From positions 174,489 to 238,488 of the forward strand of contig NZ_JAKCMI010000027.1 of NCBI RefSeq assembly GCF_021412585.1: a stretch of 64,000 bases of DNA. Reading direction: 5' to 3'. Under the pieces are notes generated by a model. It saw nothing but the letters and a program-made list of their open reading frames with translations, made no database searches and was not told the origin of the DNA. Source of the stretch: Halomonas alkalisoli. GTDB lineage: Bacteria > Pseudomonadota > Gammaproteobacteria > Pseudomonadales > Halomonadaceae. The translations under genes were made by a program, and so were the position numbers. Below, piece after piece: positions 46,753 through 56,318 of the stretch (positions within the stretch are counted from its first letter, which is position 1; every line of letters starts with the position of its first letter).

Positions 46753-46817
46753 GTTCACCTCATGCGTTCATATCATGCATTGATATCATGAGAGGGGTAG
46801 AAGCCTACCCAAGACGA

Positions 46818-47453
46818 TCAATCGAAATCGTCCTCGATATCCTCATCGGTATACTCGGCATCGTCATCGTCGCGCTTACGGTCACCGTCTTGCCTGTGCT
46901 CACCGTCCTGCCTGTGCTCACCGTCTTGCCTACGATCATCGTCGCGCATTCCTTCGCCATCGCCCACGGCACCGGTGCCGGCCGTGCCGGTGGTCCGCCA
47001 GGCGCTTTCGCGGTCGCCATGCGCTTGAGCGCGGCGGTCACGTTCGGTGTTGAACCAATCCTCGTTATACTCCGGGAAAGTCTCCAGCTGATCCTCGGTG
47101 GCGTTGACCAGGATGCGGTGGGTGACGTCATCCTGACCGAAAATACCGTCATCGTCGCGATGGGTTTCCATGCTGAAGTGCTCGATGCCCACGACGACAT
47201 CGTCACCGCCCATGCCCCAGAGGCCACCGGCGCTGACGATCAGGGCGGCTACCTTGCCCTCTTCATCCAACAGGATGTTCTCGACGGTACCGACCTCCTC
47301 GTCGGTGTCATCGGCGTGATAGACATCGGCGCCGATGATGTCATTCGCAGAATAGAGCCCTTGAGGGGCGAAGGCGTCCTGTTCAGCACTGGCACCGAAA
47401 GTGAGACCACCGGCGATGGCTGCAACGGCAATTGTCAGAATATGTTTCTGCAT
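46818..47453 (-). CDS. Secreted PRC-barrel domain protein with acidic repeat tail
   Basis: This 211-residue protein has a signal peptide (ILTIAVAAIAGGLTFGASA) and a PRC-barrel domain at about residues 30-125 (IIGADVYHADDTDEEVGTVENI, VVGIEHFSM). Its disordered C-terminus is highly charged. The tail has three near-identical RQDGEH/RQDGD units encoded by an 18-bp DNA repeat and ends in a run of Asp and Glu. AAGGAG before the ATG fixes the start. Such periplasmic PRC-barrel proteins are often stress-induced; the CsbD-type gene next to it fits. Confidence 0.8.
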   Translation of the reverse strand: MQKHILTIAVAAIAGGLTFGASAEQDAFAPQGLYSANDIIGADVYHADDTDEEVGTVENILLDEEGKVAALIVSAGGLWGMGGDDVVVGIEHFSMETHRDDDGIFGQDDVTHRILVNATEDQLETFPEYNEDWFNTERDRRAQAHGDRESAWRTTGTAGTGAVGDGEGMRDDDRRQDGEHRQDGEHRQDGDRKRDDDDAEYTDEDIEDDFD

Positions 47454-47526
47454 TTTCAATCTCCTTAGACCTGTCCTTAGACTTAGGATCTTGGCTTGCT
47501 TTGATGGGCCTTAGGGCCGATGGGCC

Positions 47527-47724
47527 TTAGAGCCCCTTGGCCCAGTCATCGGCCTGGCGTTCGGCTTCCTCGCGCTCCAGGCCATACTTCTGTTGAATCT
47601 TGCCGACCAGCTGGTCCTTTTTGCCGCCGATCTGATCCAGCTCGTCGTCGGTGATTTCGCCCCAGCTGGAGCGGGCCTTGCCTTTCACCTCTTTCCACTT
47701 CCCTTCAACCTGGTCCCAGTTCAT
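47527..47724 (-). CDS. CsbD-family stress protein
   Basis: This 65-residue protein matches the CsbD pattern from its start, MNWDQVEGKWKEVKGKA. It includes WGEITDDELDQIGGKKDQLVGKIQ and the final ERQADDWAKGL. CsbD proteins are small hydrophilic proteins induced by general stress. AGGAG 7 bases before the ATG is a strong ribosome site. It lies 73 bp upstream of the PRC-barrel gene on the same strand. Confidence 0.9.
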   Translation of the reverse strand: MNWDQVEGKWKEVKGKARSSWGEITDDELDQIGGKKDQLVGKIQQKYGLEREEAERQADDWAKGL

Positions 47725-47881
47725 GTCTTCACTCCTATCCTTGAGTGGCTGTGGTAACGCACTTTCAAGCTAGTGCACATCCCGGTGGCTGTAAGTGATA
47801 TCTAGGTATTCTTATGTTTCCAAGTGTGCGACCTCCGCCAGAGCGTCATCCCTCGCGGGTGCCCGACAGGGCCGGCACGCA

Positions 47882-47911
47882 TTGCCCCACCCCGAGCAGG
47901 CCCGTTATAAT
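47882..47911 (+). promoter_or_regulatory. Sigma70-type promoter of guaB
   Basis: TATAAT (47906-47911) is a perfect -10 element. TTGCCC lies 18 bases upstream as a fair -35. The start would be near 47918, leaving a leader of about 44 bases before guaB. Confidence 0.6.
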
Positions 47912-47961
47912 GGTCGATTGACTTCGCTCCCCTCCCACCAGCGCACTGGGTGTTGCCGATT

Positions 47962-49431
47962 ATGCTACGTATGGCACAAGAAGCTCTTACGTTCGATGAC
48001 GTCTTGCTCGTACCCGGCTACTCGGAGGTCCTGCCCAAGGATGTCAGCCTCCGGACTCGCCTGACCCGCGATCTCTACCTCAACATTCCGCTCGTCTCCG
48101 CCGCCATGGATACCGTGACCGAAGCGCGCCTGGCCATCGCCATGGCCCAGGAAGGCGGCATCGGCATCATCCACAAGAACATGACCATCGCCCAGCAGGC
48201 GGCAGAGGTGCGCAAGGTCAAGAAGCACGAGAGCGTCATCGTCAAGGACCCGGTCACCGTGGGGCCCAAGGCCAAGCTGGAAGACCTGCTGGCCATGGCC
48301 CAGGAGCACGGCTTCTCCGGCTTCCCGGTGGTGGAGGGCGAGACCCTGGTGGGTATCGTCACCGAGCGCGACATGCGCTTCCAGCCCAACCACGGCGACA
48401 GCGTGGCCGACATCATGACCTCCCGCGAGCGCCTGGTGACCGTGCTGGAAGGCACCCCGCTGGAGCAGATCAAGGCCAAGATGCAGGAGCACCGCATCGA
48501 GAAGATGCTGGTGGTCAACGACAGCTTCCACCTGCGCGGCCTGGTCACCTTCCAGGACATCGAGAAGGCACGCACCTTCCCCAACGCCGCCAAGGATAGC
48601 GACGGCCGCCTGCTGGTCGGCGCCGCCGTGGGCACCGGCCCCGAGACCGTGGACCGTGTCACCGCCCTGGCCGAAGCCGGCGTCGATGCCATCATCGTCG
48701 ACACCGCCCACGGCCACTCCCGCGGCGTGATCGACCGCGTGGCCTGGGTCAAGGAGCACTTCCCGCAGATCCAGGTCATCGGCGGCAACATCGCCACCGC
48801 CGATGCCGCCCGCGCCCTGGCCGAAGCCGGCGCCGACGGCGTCAAGGTCGGCATCGGCCCCGGCTCCATCTGCACCACCCGTATCGTTGCCGGCGTCGGC
48901 GTGCCGCAGATCACCGCGGTCTCCAACGTGGCCGAAGCGCTCAAGCCCTACGACATCCCGCTGATCGCCGACGGCGGCGTGCGCTTCTCCGGCGACTTGG
49001 CCAAGGCCATTGCCGCCGGTGCCAGCTCGGTGATGGTCGGCGGCCTGCTGGCCGGTACCGAGGAAGCCCCGGGCGAGGTCGAGCTGTTCCAGGGCCGTAC
49101 CTACAAGGCCTACCGCGGCATGGGCTCCATGGGCGCCATGTCCCAGAGCCAGGGCTCCTCCGACCGCTACTTCCAGGACAAGTCCGAGGGCGCCGAGAAG
49201 TTGGTGCCGGAAGGCATCGAAGGCCGCGTGCCCTATAAAGGTGTGATGAGCGCCATCGTCCACCAGCTGATGGGCGGCCTGCGCGCCTCCATGGGCTACA
49301 CCGGCTGCACCGACATCCTGCAGATGCGCACCAAGCCGGAATTCGTGCAGATCACCGGTGCCGGCTTCGCCGAATCCCATGTGCATGATGTGCAGATCAC
49401 GAAAGAAGCGCCGAACTACCGGGCCAGCTGA
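47962..49431 (+). CDS. guaB: IMP dehydrogenase GuaB
   Basis: This 489-residue protein has the IMPDH catalytic barrel interrupted by a CBS pair (about residues 95-205). The catalytic loop is [19 protein letters not shown], with the active-site cysteine, and the flap region is [11 protein letters not shown]. It oxidises IMP to XMP, the first committed step to GMP. The start [21 protein letters not shown] aligns with known GuaB; two earlier or later ATGs are in frame. guaA follows. Confidence 0.97.
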   Translation: MLRMAQEALTFDDVLLVPGYSEVLPKDVSLRTRLTRDLYLNIPLVSAAMDTVTEARLAIAMAQEGGIGIIHKNMTIAQQAAEVRKVKKHESVIVKDPVTVGPKAKLEDLLAMAQEHGFSGFPVVEGETLVGIVTERDMRFQPNHGDSVADIMTSRERLVTVLEGTPLEQIKAKMQEHRIEKMLVVNDSFHLRGLVTFQDIEKARTFPNAAKDSDGRLLVGAAVGTGPETVDRVTALAEAGVDAIIVDTAHGHSRGVIDRVAWVKEHFPQIQVIGGNIATADAARALAEAGADGVKVGIGPGSICTTRIVAGVGVPQITAVSNVAEALKPYDIPLIADGGVRFSGDLAKAIAAGASSVMVGGLLAGTEEAPGEVELFQGRTYKAYRGMGSMGAMSQSQGSSDRYFQDKSEGAEKLVPEGIEGRVPYKGVMSAIVHQLMGGLRASMGYTGCTDILQMRTKPEFVQITGAGFAESHVHDVQITKEAPNYRAS

Positions 49432-49451
49432 GCCCATAGCAGGACTCAATA

Positions 49452-49490
49452 GCGGCGGGGCAACGTCAAACGACCCCGCCGCACGCTTTT
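49452..49490 (+). terminator. Terminator-like hairpin between guaB and guaA
   Basis: GCGGCGGGG / CCCCGCCGC forms 9 GC-rich pairs around a 13-base loop, followed by ACGC and TTTT. The guaA start is only 44 bp on, so it may partially uncouple guaA from guaB. Confidence 0.6.
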
Positions 49491-49533
49491 GTATCCGGCC
49501 CGCCGCCATACGCTGCCAGCAAGAGACGCCCAG

Positions 49534-51108
49534 ATGACCGACATTCACGCCCACAAGATCCTGATCCTCGACTTCGGCTCCCAGTACACCCAGTTGATCG
49601 CCCGCCGCGTACGCGAAATCGGCGTCTACTCCGAGGTTCGCGCCTTCGACATCACCGAAGAGGAGATCCGCGAGTACAAGCCCAACGGCATCATCCTCTC
49701 CGGCGGGCCGGAGTCCACCGTGGCCGAGGGCTCGCCCCGGGCGCCGCAGTGCGTGTTCGAGCTGGGCCTGCCGGTGCTGGGCATCTGCTACGGCATGCAG
49801 ACCATGGCCGAGCAGCTCGGCGGCGCCGTGGAAGGCTCCAACAAGCATGAATTCGGCTACGCCCAGGTCACCATCGACAGCAGCGACGACATGTTCCGCG
49901 ACATCAAGGACCATGTGGACCACGACGGCAAGGCGCTGCTCGACGTGTGGATGAGCCACGGCGACAAGGTCGCCCGTGCCCCGGACACCTTCACCGTGAC
50001 CGCCTCCACCCCGAGCTGCCCCATCGCCGCCATGAGCTGGGCCGAGAAGCACTTCTACGGCGTGCAGTTCCACCCCGAGGTGACCCACACCCTGCAGGGC
50101 CAGCGCATCCTCGAGCACTTCGTCGTCGGCATCTGCGGCGCCGAGAAGCTCTGGACCCCGGCCAAGATCATCGAAGACCAGATCGCCCGGGTGCGCGACC
50201 AGGTGGGCGACCGCCACGTGCTGCTCGGCCTTTCCGGCGGCGTCGACTCCTCCGTGGTGGCGGCACTCCTGCACCGCGCCATCGGCGACCAGCTGACCTG
50301 CGTGTTCGTCGACAACGGCCTGCTGCGCAAGAACGAAGGCGGGCAAGTGATGGAGACCTTCGCCAAGCACATGGGCGTCAAGGTGATCCGCGTCGACGCC
50401 GAAGCGCTGTTCCTCGACAAGCTCAAGGGCGTTGCCGACCCGGAAGCCAAGCGCAAGGCGATCGGCAACACCTTCATCGAGGTGTTCGACGACGAGGCCA
50501 GCAAGATCGAAGGCGTCGACTTCCTGGCCCAGGGCACCATCTACCCCGACGTGATCGAATCCGCCGCCAGCAAGACCGGCAAGGCCCACGTGATCAAGTC
50601 GCACCACAACGTCGGCGGCCTGCCCGAGACCATGAAGCTCAAGCTGGTCGAACCGCTGCGCGAGCTGTTCAAGGACGAAGTGCGCCGGCTCGGCGTCGAG
50701 CTCGGCCTGCCCTACGACATGGTCTACCGCCACCCCTTCCCGGGGCCGGGCCTGGGCGTGCGCATCCTCGGCGAAGTGAAGAAGGAGTACGCCGACATCC
50801 TGCGAGAAGCCGACGCCATCTTCATCGAGGAACTGCACAACGCTGACTGGTACCACAAGACCAGCCAGGCCTTCGCCGTGTTCCTGCCGGTGAAGTCCGT
50901 CGGCGTGGTCGGCGACGGCCGCCGCTACGAATGGGTCATCGCCCTGCGCGCCGTGGAAACCATCGACTTCATGACCGCCCGCTGGGCGCACCTGCCGTAT
51001 GAGCTGCTGGAGAAAGTCTCCAACCGCATCATCAACGAGATCGCTGGTGTATCCCGCGTGACCTACGACGTCAGCAGCAAGCCGCCCGCGACGATCGAGT
51101 GGGAGTGA
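49534..51108 (+). CDS. guaA: GMP synthase (glutamine-hydrolysing) GuaA
   Basis: This 524-residue protein has an N-terminal class I glutamine amidotransferase with the nucleophile in GICYGMQ (Cys88) and the His-Glu pair in FHPEVTHT. The ATP pyrophosphatase domain with LSGGVDSSV follows, then the C-terminal dimerisation domain ending [16 protein letters not shown]. It aminates XMP to GMP. The 3' end (GAGTGGGAGTGA, 51097-51108) is a known type of genomic-island integration target, and foreign-looking DNA begins right after it. Confidence 0.97.
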   Translation: MTDIHAHKILILDFGSQYTQLIARRVREIGVYSEVRAFDITEEEIREYKPNGIILSGGPESTVAEGSPRAPQCVFELGLPVLGICYGMQTMAEQLGGAVEGSNKHEFGYAQVTIDSSDDMFRDIKDHVDHDGKALLDVWMSHGDKVARAPDTFTVTASTPSCPIAAMSWAEKHFYGVQFHPEVTHTLQGQRILEHFVVGICGAEKLWTPAKIIEDQIARVRDQVGDRHVLLGLSGGVDSSVVAALLHRAIGDQLTCVFVDNGLLRKNEGGQVMETFAKHMGVKVIRVDAEALFLDKLKGVADPEAKRKAIGNTFIEVFDDEASKIEGVDFLAQGTIYPDVIESAASKTGKAHVIKSHHNVGGLPETMKLKLVEPLRELFKDEVRRLGVELGLPYDMVYRHPFPGPGLGVRILGEVKKEYADILREADAIFIEELHNADWYHKTSQAFAVFLPVKSVGVVGDGRRYEWVIALRAVETIDFMTARWAHLPYELLEKVSNRIINEIAGVSRVTYDVSSKPPATIEWE

Positions 51109-51154
51109 GGCGCGTCTAGGCAGAACGCCTGACACGGCTAAGCTGACCGGGATC

Positions 51155-51187
51155 AAGGGTCTACCAAAGGGTAGGCCCTTTCTCTTT
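51155..51187 (+). terminator. Rho-independent terminator after guaA
   Basis: AAGGGTCTACC / GGTAGGCCCTT forms 11 pairs (one wobble) around AAA and is followed by TCTCTTT. Confidence 0.8.
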
Positions 51188-51802
51188 GCAATTTGTTACA
51201 AGATTTAGTTAACTCAGGTTAAGGTCGCCGAGACGACCGCCGATAGAACAGGCAGTACAACGCAGACAGGGCTGTCGCAGGGAAATGATGTTATCCCCGG
51301 GCGGTAGTGTGTTTAAGCACATAACAGCAGCCGGATATTCCGATTTCGTTGCCTTCGAGAAGTATTACGGAAGATGAAGCGCTAGCCCGTCATTAAAGAA
51401 TCAGACTAGTCTGGTAAGTCCCAATGCAGAGTTCCGATTCCGATCCGAGATAGCCATTAACGGTCGCATTAACGATTGTTGGAGGCAGCTTTAGCTCGCG
51501 ACTGGCGGGGATCGCCGTGGCTTGATGGGGGCAACTTGCTATCGGCATTTGAGTAGGGTTGAACCAAAGGTAGAAACGACCCCAAAGCGGACATGTGGGA
51601 AAGGCAGCATGCACGATGATTGGTGTTATACTGCCGAGCTATACTTAGTTTATAGGGTTTAAAATAGGATAAGATGTGTTTGAGCGCGCAGCATAACACT
51701 GTTTGACGTGCGTGCGTGTTCAAGTGGAATATCAAGCATGCCATATAGCACAACTGTTTTGCCCAGCCCAGCTCGAACTAACAAAGGGAACCCGACCATC
51801 GG
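51188..51802 (+). other. AT-richer gap between guaA and the defence operon
   Basis: These 615 bases have clearly lower GC than the chromosome to the left and show no supported gene. They contain one inverted copy of the island repeat core (51476-51500). A weak promoter candidate lies ahead of hsdR: TTGACG at 51703-51708 and GAATAT at 51727-51732, 18 bases apart. No integrase or clear att repeat was found. Confidence 0.55.
51476..51500 (-). repeat. Inverted copy of the island repeat core
   Basis: Read on the minus strand, CGCGAGCTAAAGCTGCCTCC plus AACAA matches the core CGCGAGCTAAAGCTACCTCCAACAA of the 174-bp repeats at 60.8, 61.0, 63.7 and 63.9 kb with one difference. Flanking similarity is weak, so this is a partial or decayed copy in the opposite orientation. 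Confidence 0.7.
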
Positions 51803-54190
51803 ATGACAAATAAAAAAGCACTATCAGAGCGCGACATCTGCAGCAAGTTCATCACGCCTGCGCTGGAGCAAGCCGGTTGGGACATGCAGAAGCAAGTCCG
51901 CGAGGAAGTCGGCTTCACCGATGGCCGTATCTATGTGAAGGGTAATCTCACCACCCGCGGCAAGCGCAAGCGGGCCGATTACATCCTTTACTACAAGCCG
52001 AATATCCCGGTCGCCATCATCGAGGCCAAGGACAACAAGCACTCGGTCATGGCAGGGATACAGCAGGGGCTGGATTACGCCACCATTCTGGATATCCCCT
52101 CGGTGTTCAGTAGCAATGGCGATGGCTTTTTTGAACACGACCGCACAGCCGCCAGCGGCAGTATCGAGCGCGAACTCCCGTTGCACAACTTTCCAACGCC
52201 AGCACAGCTTTGGGAGCGTTACAAACGCTACAAAGGCATCACTTCGCCAGAAGCAGAACGTATCAGCGCCCAGGATTATTTCTTTGACGGCACCAGTCGT
52301 AGCCCGCGCTATTATCAGCAAATCGCAGTCAACCGAACGGTAGAGGCCATTGCCAACGGTCAGCAGCGTATTCTGCTCACTATGGCCACCGGCACCGGTA
52401 AAACCTATACCGCTTTTCAGATCATCCATCGCCTGTGGAAGGCCGGGGCCAAAAAACGCATCCTGTTTCTGGCCGACCGAAACGCCTTGATCGACCAGAC
52501 CCGGCGCGGCGATTTCCGTCATTTCAAAGACAAAATGACGGTCATCAAGCACAAGAAGATCGACAAATCCTACGAAATCTATCTGGCGCTTTATCAAGGG
52601 CTGACCAACTACGATGAAGACAAGGACGCTTACCGCGAATTCAGCCCTGATTTTTTCGATCTGATCGTCATCGACGAGTGCCACCGTGGCAGCGCTTCGG
52701 AAGACAGCGCATGGCGCGAAATTCTGGATTACTTCAAAACCGCTACTCATATCGGCCTTACCGCGACGCCCAGGGAAACCGAAACCGTTTCCAGCACTGA
52801 ATACTTCGGCGACCCCATTTACACCTACTCGCTCAAGCAGGGCATTCAGGACGGCTTTCTTGCCCCCTACAAGGTGCTACGGGTTGGCCTGAATGTTGAT
52901 TTGGAAGGCTGGCGACCGGAGGCAGGCAAAACTGATAAAAGTGGTCAGTTGGTGGATGACCGTATCTACAACCGCAAGGATTACGACAAGAGCCTGGTTA
53001 TCGACGAGCGCACCGAAGCCGTGGCCAACAAGATCACCGAATACCTGACCAAAACCAACCGCTTCGACAAAGCCATCGTCTTCTGCATGGATATCGACCA
53101 TGCCCAGCGTATGCGTACTGCGCTGGCCAATGCCAACGGCGACCTGATGGCACACAACCCCAAGTACGTCATTCAGATCACCGGCGACAACGATGAAGGC
53201 AAGCGCGAACTGGACAATTTCATCAACCCGGAAGAACGCTATCCGGTAATCGCTACCACCTCCAAACTGATGACCACCGGTGTGGATGCGCAAACCTGCA
53301 AGCTGATCGTGCTCGACAGCAACATAGGCTCGATGACCGAGTTTAAGCAGATCATCGGGCGCGGCACCCGCATCAACGAAGAGTTCGGCAAGACCTTTTT
53401 CACCATTCTTGATTTCCGCAACGTCACCGACCTGTTTGCCGACCCAGACTTCGACGGCGACCCGGTACGCGTGAAAGAGCTGGACGAAGATGACGACTTT
53501 GACACACCCGAAGAAGAAATCGCCGAGGGCGATACCATCACCGATGAAGCGGGAGAGGAGATCATCTTTGATCCGTTGCCTGAACCGCCGGAAATCATCA
53601 CCGGTGGGGAGATCATCAGCGAACCGCGTCCCAAGTTTTATGTCAACGGCATCAATGTCGCTATCCTCAACGAGCGCATCCAGTACATGGACGGCAACGG
53701 CAAACTGATCACCGGCAGCCTGAAGGACTATACCCGCCAGAAAGTGCGCGAGCAATTCCACTCACTGGATGCCTTCCTCAACAAGTGGCATAGCGCCGAC
53801 AAAAAGCAAGCCATTATCAATGAGCTGACTGAGCAGGGCATCGTGCTGGAAAACCTGAAGGAAGCCATCGGCAAAGAGATGGATATCTTCGACATGATCT
53901 GTCACACCGCTTTTGATCAGCCGCCGCTCACCCGCGCCGAGCGCGCCAAACAGGTCAGAAAGCGCGACGTATTCACACATTATGGCGAGCAGGCCCGCAA
54001 AGTGCTGGACGCCCTGCTGGACAAATACGCCGACGAAGGCATCGAGAACATCGAAGACATCAAGGTGCTAAAGGTCAATCCCTTCGACCAGTTCGGCACC
54101 CCGACAGAAATCATCAAACTCTTCGGCGGCAAGCAGCAATACCTGCAAGCCCTGACCCAACTGGAACAAGCCTTGTATCAGGCGGCATAA
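51803..54190 (+). CDS. hsdR: Type I restriction endonuclease subunit R
   Basis: This 795-residue protein resembles EcoEI-type HsdR. An N-terminal PD-(D/E)xK nuclease has Asp59 and Glu74-x-Lys76 (ADYILYY...IIEAK). The SF2 translocase has Walker A MATGTGKT (194-201), DECH (291-294), TATP (320-323) and motif VI QIIGRGTRI. A C-terminal helical region contacts the methylase core. It cleaves unmodified DNA after ATP-driven translocation, with HsdM and HsdS. Codon use is less GC-biased than in guaA. It is the first gene of a six-gene operon; the next gene starts 3 bp after its stop. Confidence 0.95.
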   Translation: MTNKKALSERDICSKFITPALEQAGWDMQKQVREEVGFTDGRIYVKGNLTTRGKRKRADYILYYKPNIPVAIIEAKDNKHSVMAGIQQGLDYATILDIPSVFSSNGDGFFEHDRTAASGSIERELPLHNFPTPAQLWERYKRYKGITSPEAERISAQDYFFDGTSRSPRYYQQIAVNRTVEAIANGQQRILLTMATGTGKTYTAFQIIHRLWKAGAKKRILFLADRNALIDQTRRGDFRHFKDKMTVIKHKKIDKSYEIYLALYQGLTNYDEDKDAYREFSPDFFDLIVIDECHRGSASEDSAWREILDYFKTATHIGLTATPRETETVSSTEYFGDPIYTYSLKQGIQDGFLAPYKVLRVGLNVDLEGWRPEAGKTDKSGQLVDDRIYNRKDYDKSLVIDERTEAVANKITEYLTKTNRFDKAIVFCMDIDHAQRMRTALANANGDLMAHNPKYVIQITGDNDEGKRELDNFINPEERYPVIATTSKLMTTGVDAQTCKLIVLDSNIGSMTEFKQIIGRGTRINEEFGKTFFTILDFRNVTDLFADPDFDGDPVRVKELDEDDDFDTPEEEIAEGDTITDEAGEEIIFDPLPEPPEIITGGEIISEPRPKFYVNGINVAILNERIQYMDGNGKLITGSLKDYTRQKVREQFHSLDAFLNKWHSADKKQAIINELTEQGIVLENLKEAIGKEMDIFDMICHTAFDQPPLTRAERAKQVRKRDVFTHYGEQARKVLDALLDKYADEGIENIEDIKVLKVNPFDQFGTPTEIIKLFGGKQQYLQALTQLEQALYQAA

Positions 54191-54193
54191 AAC

Positions 54194-56317
54194 ATGAATT
54201 TTGAACAACCAAAACCCGATTCAAAAAAATATTCTGACCTCATCAATGAGATACAGAAAGGCATCATCAAGATCCCGAAATTCCAGCGGGATTTTGTCTG
54301 GACCATCGATAAAACAGCCAAGCTGCTGGACAGCATTTTAAAGGGTTATCCCATCGGCACCTTTATCCTTTGGCAAACAGACGAGCGCATCAACGACATC
54401 AAGAACGTTGGCAATCTGAACATTCCCGACACCCCCGACGGTGTCAAAGTTCAGTATGTTCTAGATGGACAGCAACGAATCACCTCATTGTTTGCAGCCT
54501 ATCAGGGGGCGCATATCCAGAAAGTCGGCGAGAAAAAGATTACGGACTACGGCAGCATCGTGGTAAATCTTGATGTCGATATCAACGATAACGATGAGCA
54601 AGTAATCACCGAAGAAGCAACGGGTGAAAAATTTATCTCGTTATCCGATGTATTGAACTTTATGGACAGAATGACCGATATCAAGGAGCGCTTCTCCGAT
54701 GAGGACTTCAAGAATATCCATGCTTATTCCAGAGCCTTTGACACTTATGATTTTTCGACCGTCATCCTGAGAAAGGAAGATATTGATTCGGCAATCGAAG
54801 TGTTCACCCGCATCAACACGGGCGGTCAAACCCTGACCCTGTTTGAAATCATGTCCGCCAAGACCTACGACGAGCCTCAACACTTCGACATGCAGGTGAA
54901 GTGGGAAGGTTTCATCAAGGAGCTGAAGGAAATAAAATACGAAGGCATATCCAGCAGTGTGGTGCTGAGTCTGTTGGCGCTGCTGTTAAGCCGCACCAAG
55001 GAATGCAAGCGTAAAACCATCCTCGCCCTGGATAAGCAAAGCATTATCGATAGCTGGGATTCCGTAATTTCTGCTCTCAAGGACAGCGTCGATTATTTCC
55101 GCACAACCTATCGCATCCCGGTTTCCCAGTTGCTCCCTTATGACTCACTTTTGGTGCCTTTTGCCTATTTCTTTCACGTCAATAAGGGCAAGCCAAGTGG
55201 CGACCATCGCAAGTACCTTGAGGAGTTCTTTTGGCGTATCTCCTTATCGTCCCGCTACTCCAGCTCAACGGAATCAAAGCTGGCACAGGACATCAAGCGC
55301 ATCGACCAGATTCTCGCCGGCCAGCGGCCCGATTACAGTGACATCAAGGTTTATCTTGATTCGCCACAGGCCTTGATAGATACTAACTTCAGCGCCGGCA
55401 ACAGTTATTGCAAGGCCGTGCTGTGCCTGCTGGCCTATCAGGAACCAAAGGATTTTCAGGATAACGGCAAGGTTATTCTCGATAACTCATGGCTGAAGGT
55501 GGCCAGCAGCAAGAATTATCATCACTTCTTCCCCAAGGCCTACCTGAAAAGCCAAACGGTGCTCAATAGCAACAGCCTGGTGAATATTACTTTTGTCAGC
55601 GACCACCTGAACAAGCGCAAGATTGGCGCCAAAGCCCCGTCGCAATATATAGCGGATTTTCAGGACGAAAACAGCCAGATCAACAAAGCCTTGCAAACCC
55701 ATTTTATTGATGTCGAAGGCTTCGGCATCGAAAGCAATGATTACGAGACCTTTTTGCAGGCGCGCGCGAAGCTGATCTACCGGGAGCTTAAATCGCGCAT
55801 TGAACTTAGCCACGAAGAGCCGGCCAACGAAGAGGTGCAAGAGCTGATCCTGTCGGGAGAGAGCGATACCGTCGAATTCAAGTCAACCTTGCGTTATGAC
55901 CTGCGAACCAAAGAGGTGAATAAAAAGCTGGAATATGTGATTGCCAAAACCATCTCTGCTTTCATGAACAGCGAGGGCGGCAATCTTTTTATCGGAGTGG
56001 ACGATAACCAGAACATGCTGGGCCTTGTTGATGATATATCCACCTTGTCGAAACCCAATATCGATGGCTTTGAGCTGCACCTGGTAGAAATCATCAAGAA
56101 GTACATCGGCGCGGGGCTGATCTCTCATGTAAAAATCAGCTTCCCCACCGTTGAAGACACGCAGATATGCCGCGTCAAGGTATCCAAAAGCGGCAAGCCG
56201 GTATTCATCCAATATGAAGGTAGGGAAGACTTTTTCGTGCGCAGCGGTTGCTCCTCGCAACCGCTAGGTCGGGAAGAGCAAAGCGCCTACGAAAAATCCC
56301 ACTGGAGCAACAAGTAA
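54194..56317 (+). CDS. DUF262 / HNH-like / AlbA_2 (Schlafen-like) fusion protein
   Basis: The protein has 707 residues. The DUF262 domain is N-terminal, with IPKFQRDFVW (27-36) and the ParB-like DGQQR (91-95) that in GmrS/BrxU/SspE-type proteins binds or hydrolyses nucleotide. A DUF1524-like region at about 440-480 has NYHHFFPKAYL and NSLVNITFVSDHLNKRKIG, resembling the HNH nuclease of that group. A C-terminal AlbA_2 domain starts at about 554 (GESDTVEFKSTLRY, NSEGGNLFIGVDD). I infer a nucleotide-controlled nuclease with an added nucleic-acid-binding Schlafen-like module. It sits between hsdR and hsdM, so it is probably an add-on effector or an anti-modification enzyme. Confidence 0.85.
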   Translation: MNFEQPKPDSKKYSDLINEIQKGIIKIPKFQRDFVWTIDKTAKLLDSILKGYPIGTFILWQTDERINDIKNVGNLNIPDTPDGVKVQYVLDGQQRITSLFAAYQGAHIQKVGEKKITDYGSIVVNLDVDINDNDEQVITEEATGEKFISLSDVLNFMDRMTDIKERFSDEDFKNIHAYSRAFDTYDFSTVILRKEDIDSAIEVFTRINTGGQTLTLFEIMSAKTYDEPQHFDMQVKWEGFIKELKEIKYEGISSSVVLSLLALLLSRTKECKRKTILALDKQSIIDSWDSVISALKDSVDYFRTTYRIPVSQLLPYDSLLVPFAYFFHVNKGKPSGDHRKYLEEFFWRISLSSRYSSSTESKLAQDIKRIDQILAGQRPDYSDIKVYLDSPQALIDTNFSAGNSYCKAVLCLLAYQEPKDFQDNGKVILDNSWLKVASSKNYHHFFPKAYLKSQTVLNSNSLVNITFVSDHLNKRKIGAKAPSQYIADFQDENSQINKALQTHFIDVEGFGIESNDYETFLQARAKLIYRELKSRIELSHEEPANEEVQELILSGESDTVEFKSTLRYDLRTKEVNKKLEYVIAKTISAFMNSEGGNLFIGVDDNQNMLGLVDDISTLSKPNIDGFELHLVEIIKKYIGAGLISHVKISFPTVEDTQICRVKVSKSGKPVFIQYEGREDFFVRSGCSSQPLGREEQSAYEKSHWSNK

Positions 56318-56318
56318 C

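Noticed and set aside
47965..51156. A 1063-codon open frame on the minus strand opposite guaB and guaA.
   Set aside because: It is the mirror of highly GC-biased codons in two unmistakable plus-strand enzymes, rich in Gly, Val, Asp, His and Ala with no domain. No ribosome site or promoter supports it.
51241..51400. Search for a second attC or att site and an integrase before hsdR.
   Set aside because: No clear palindrome with core sites and no recombinase gene could be recognised, so only the hairpin after kwaB is reported.
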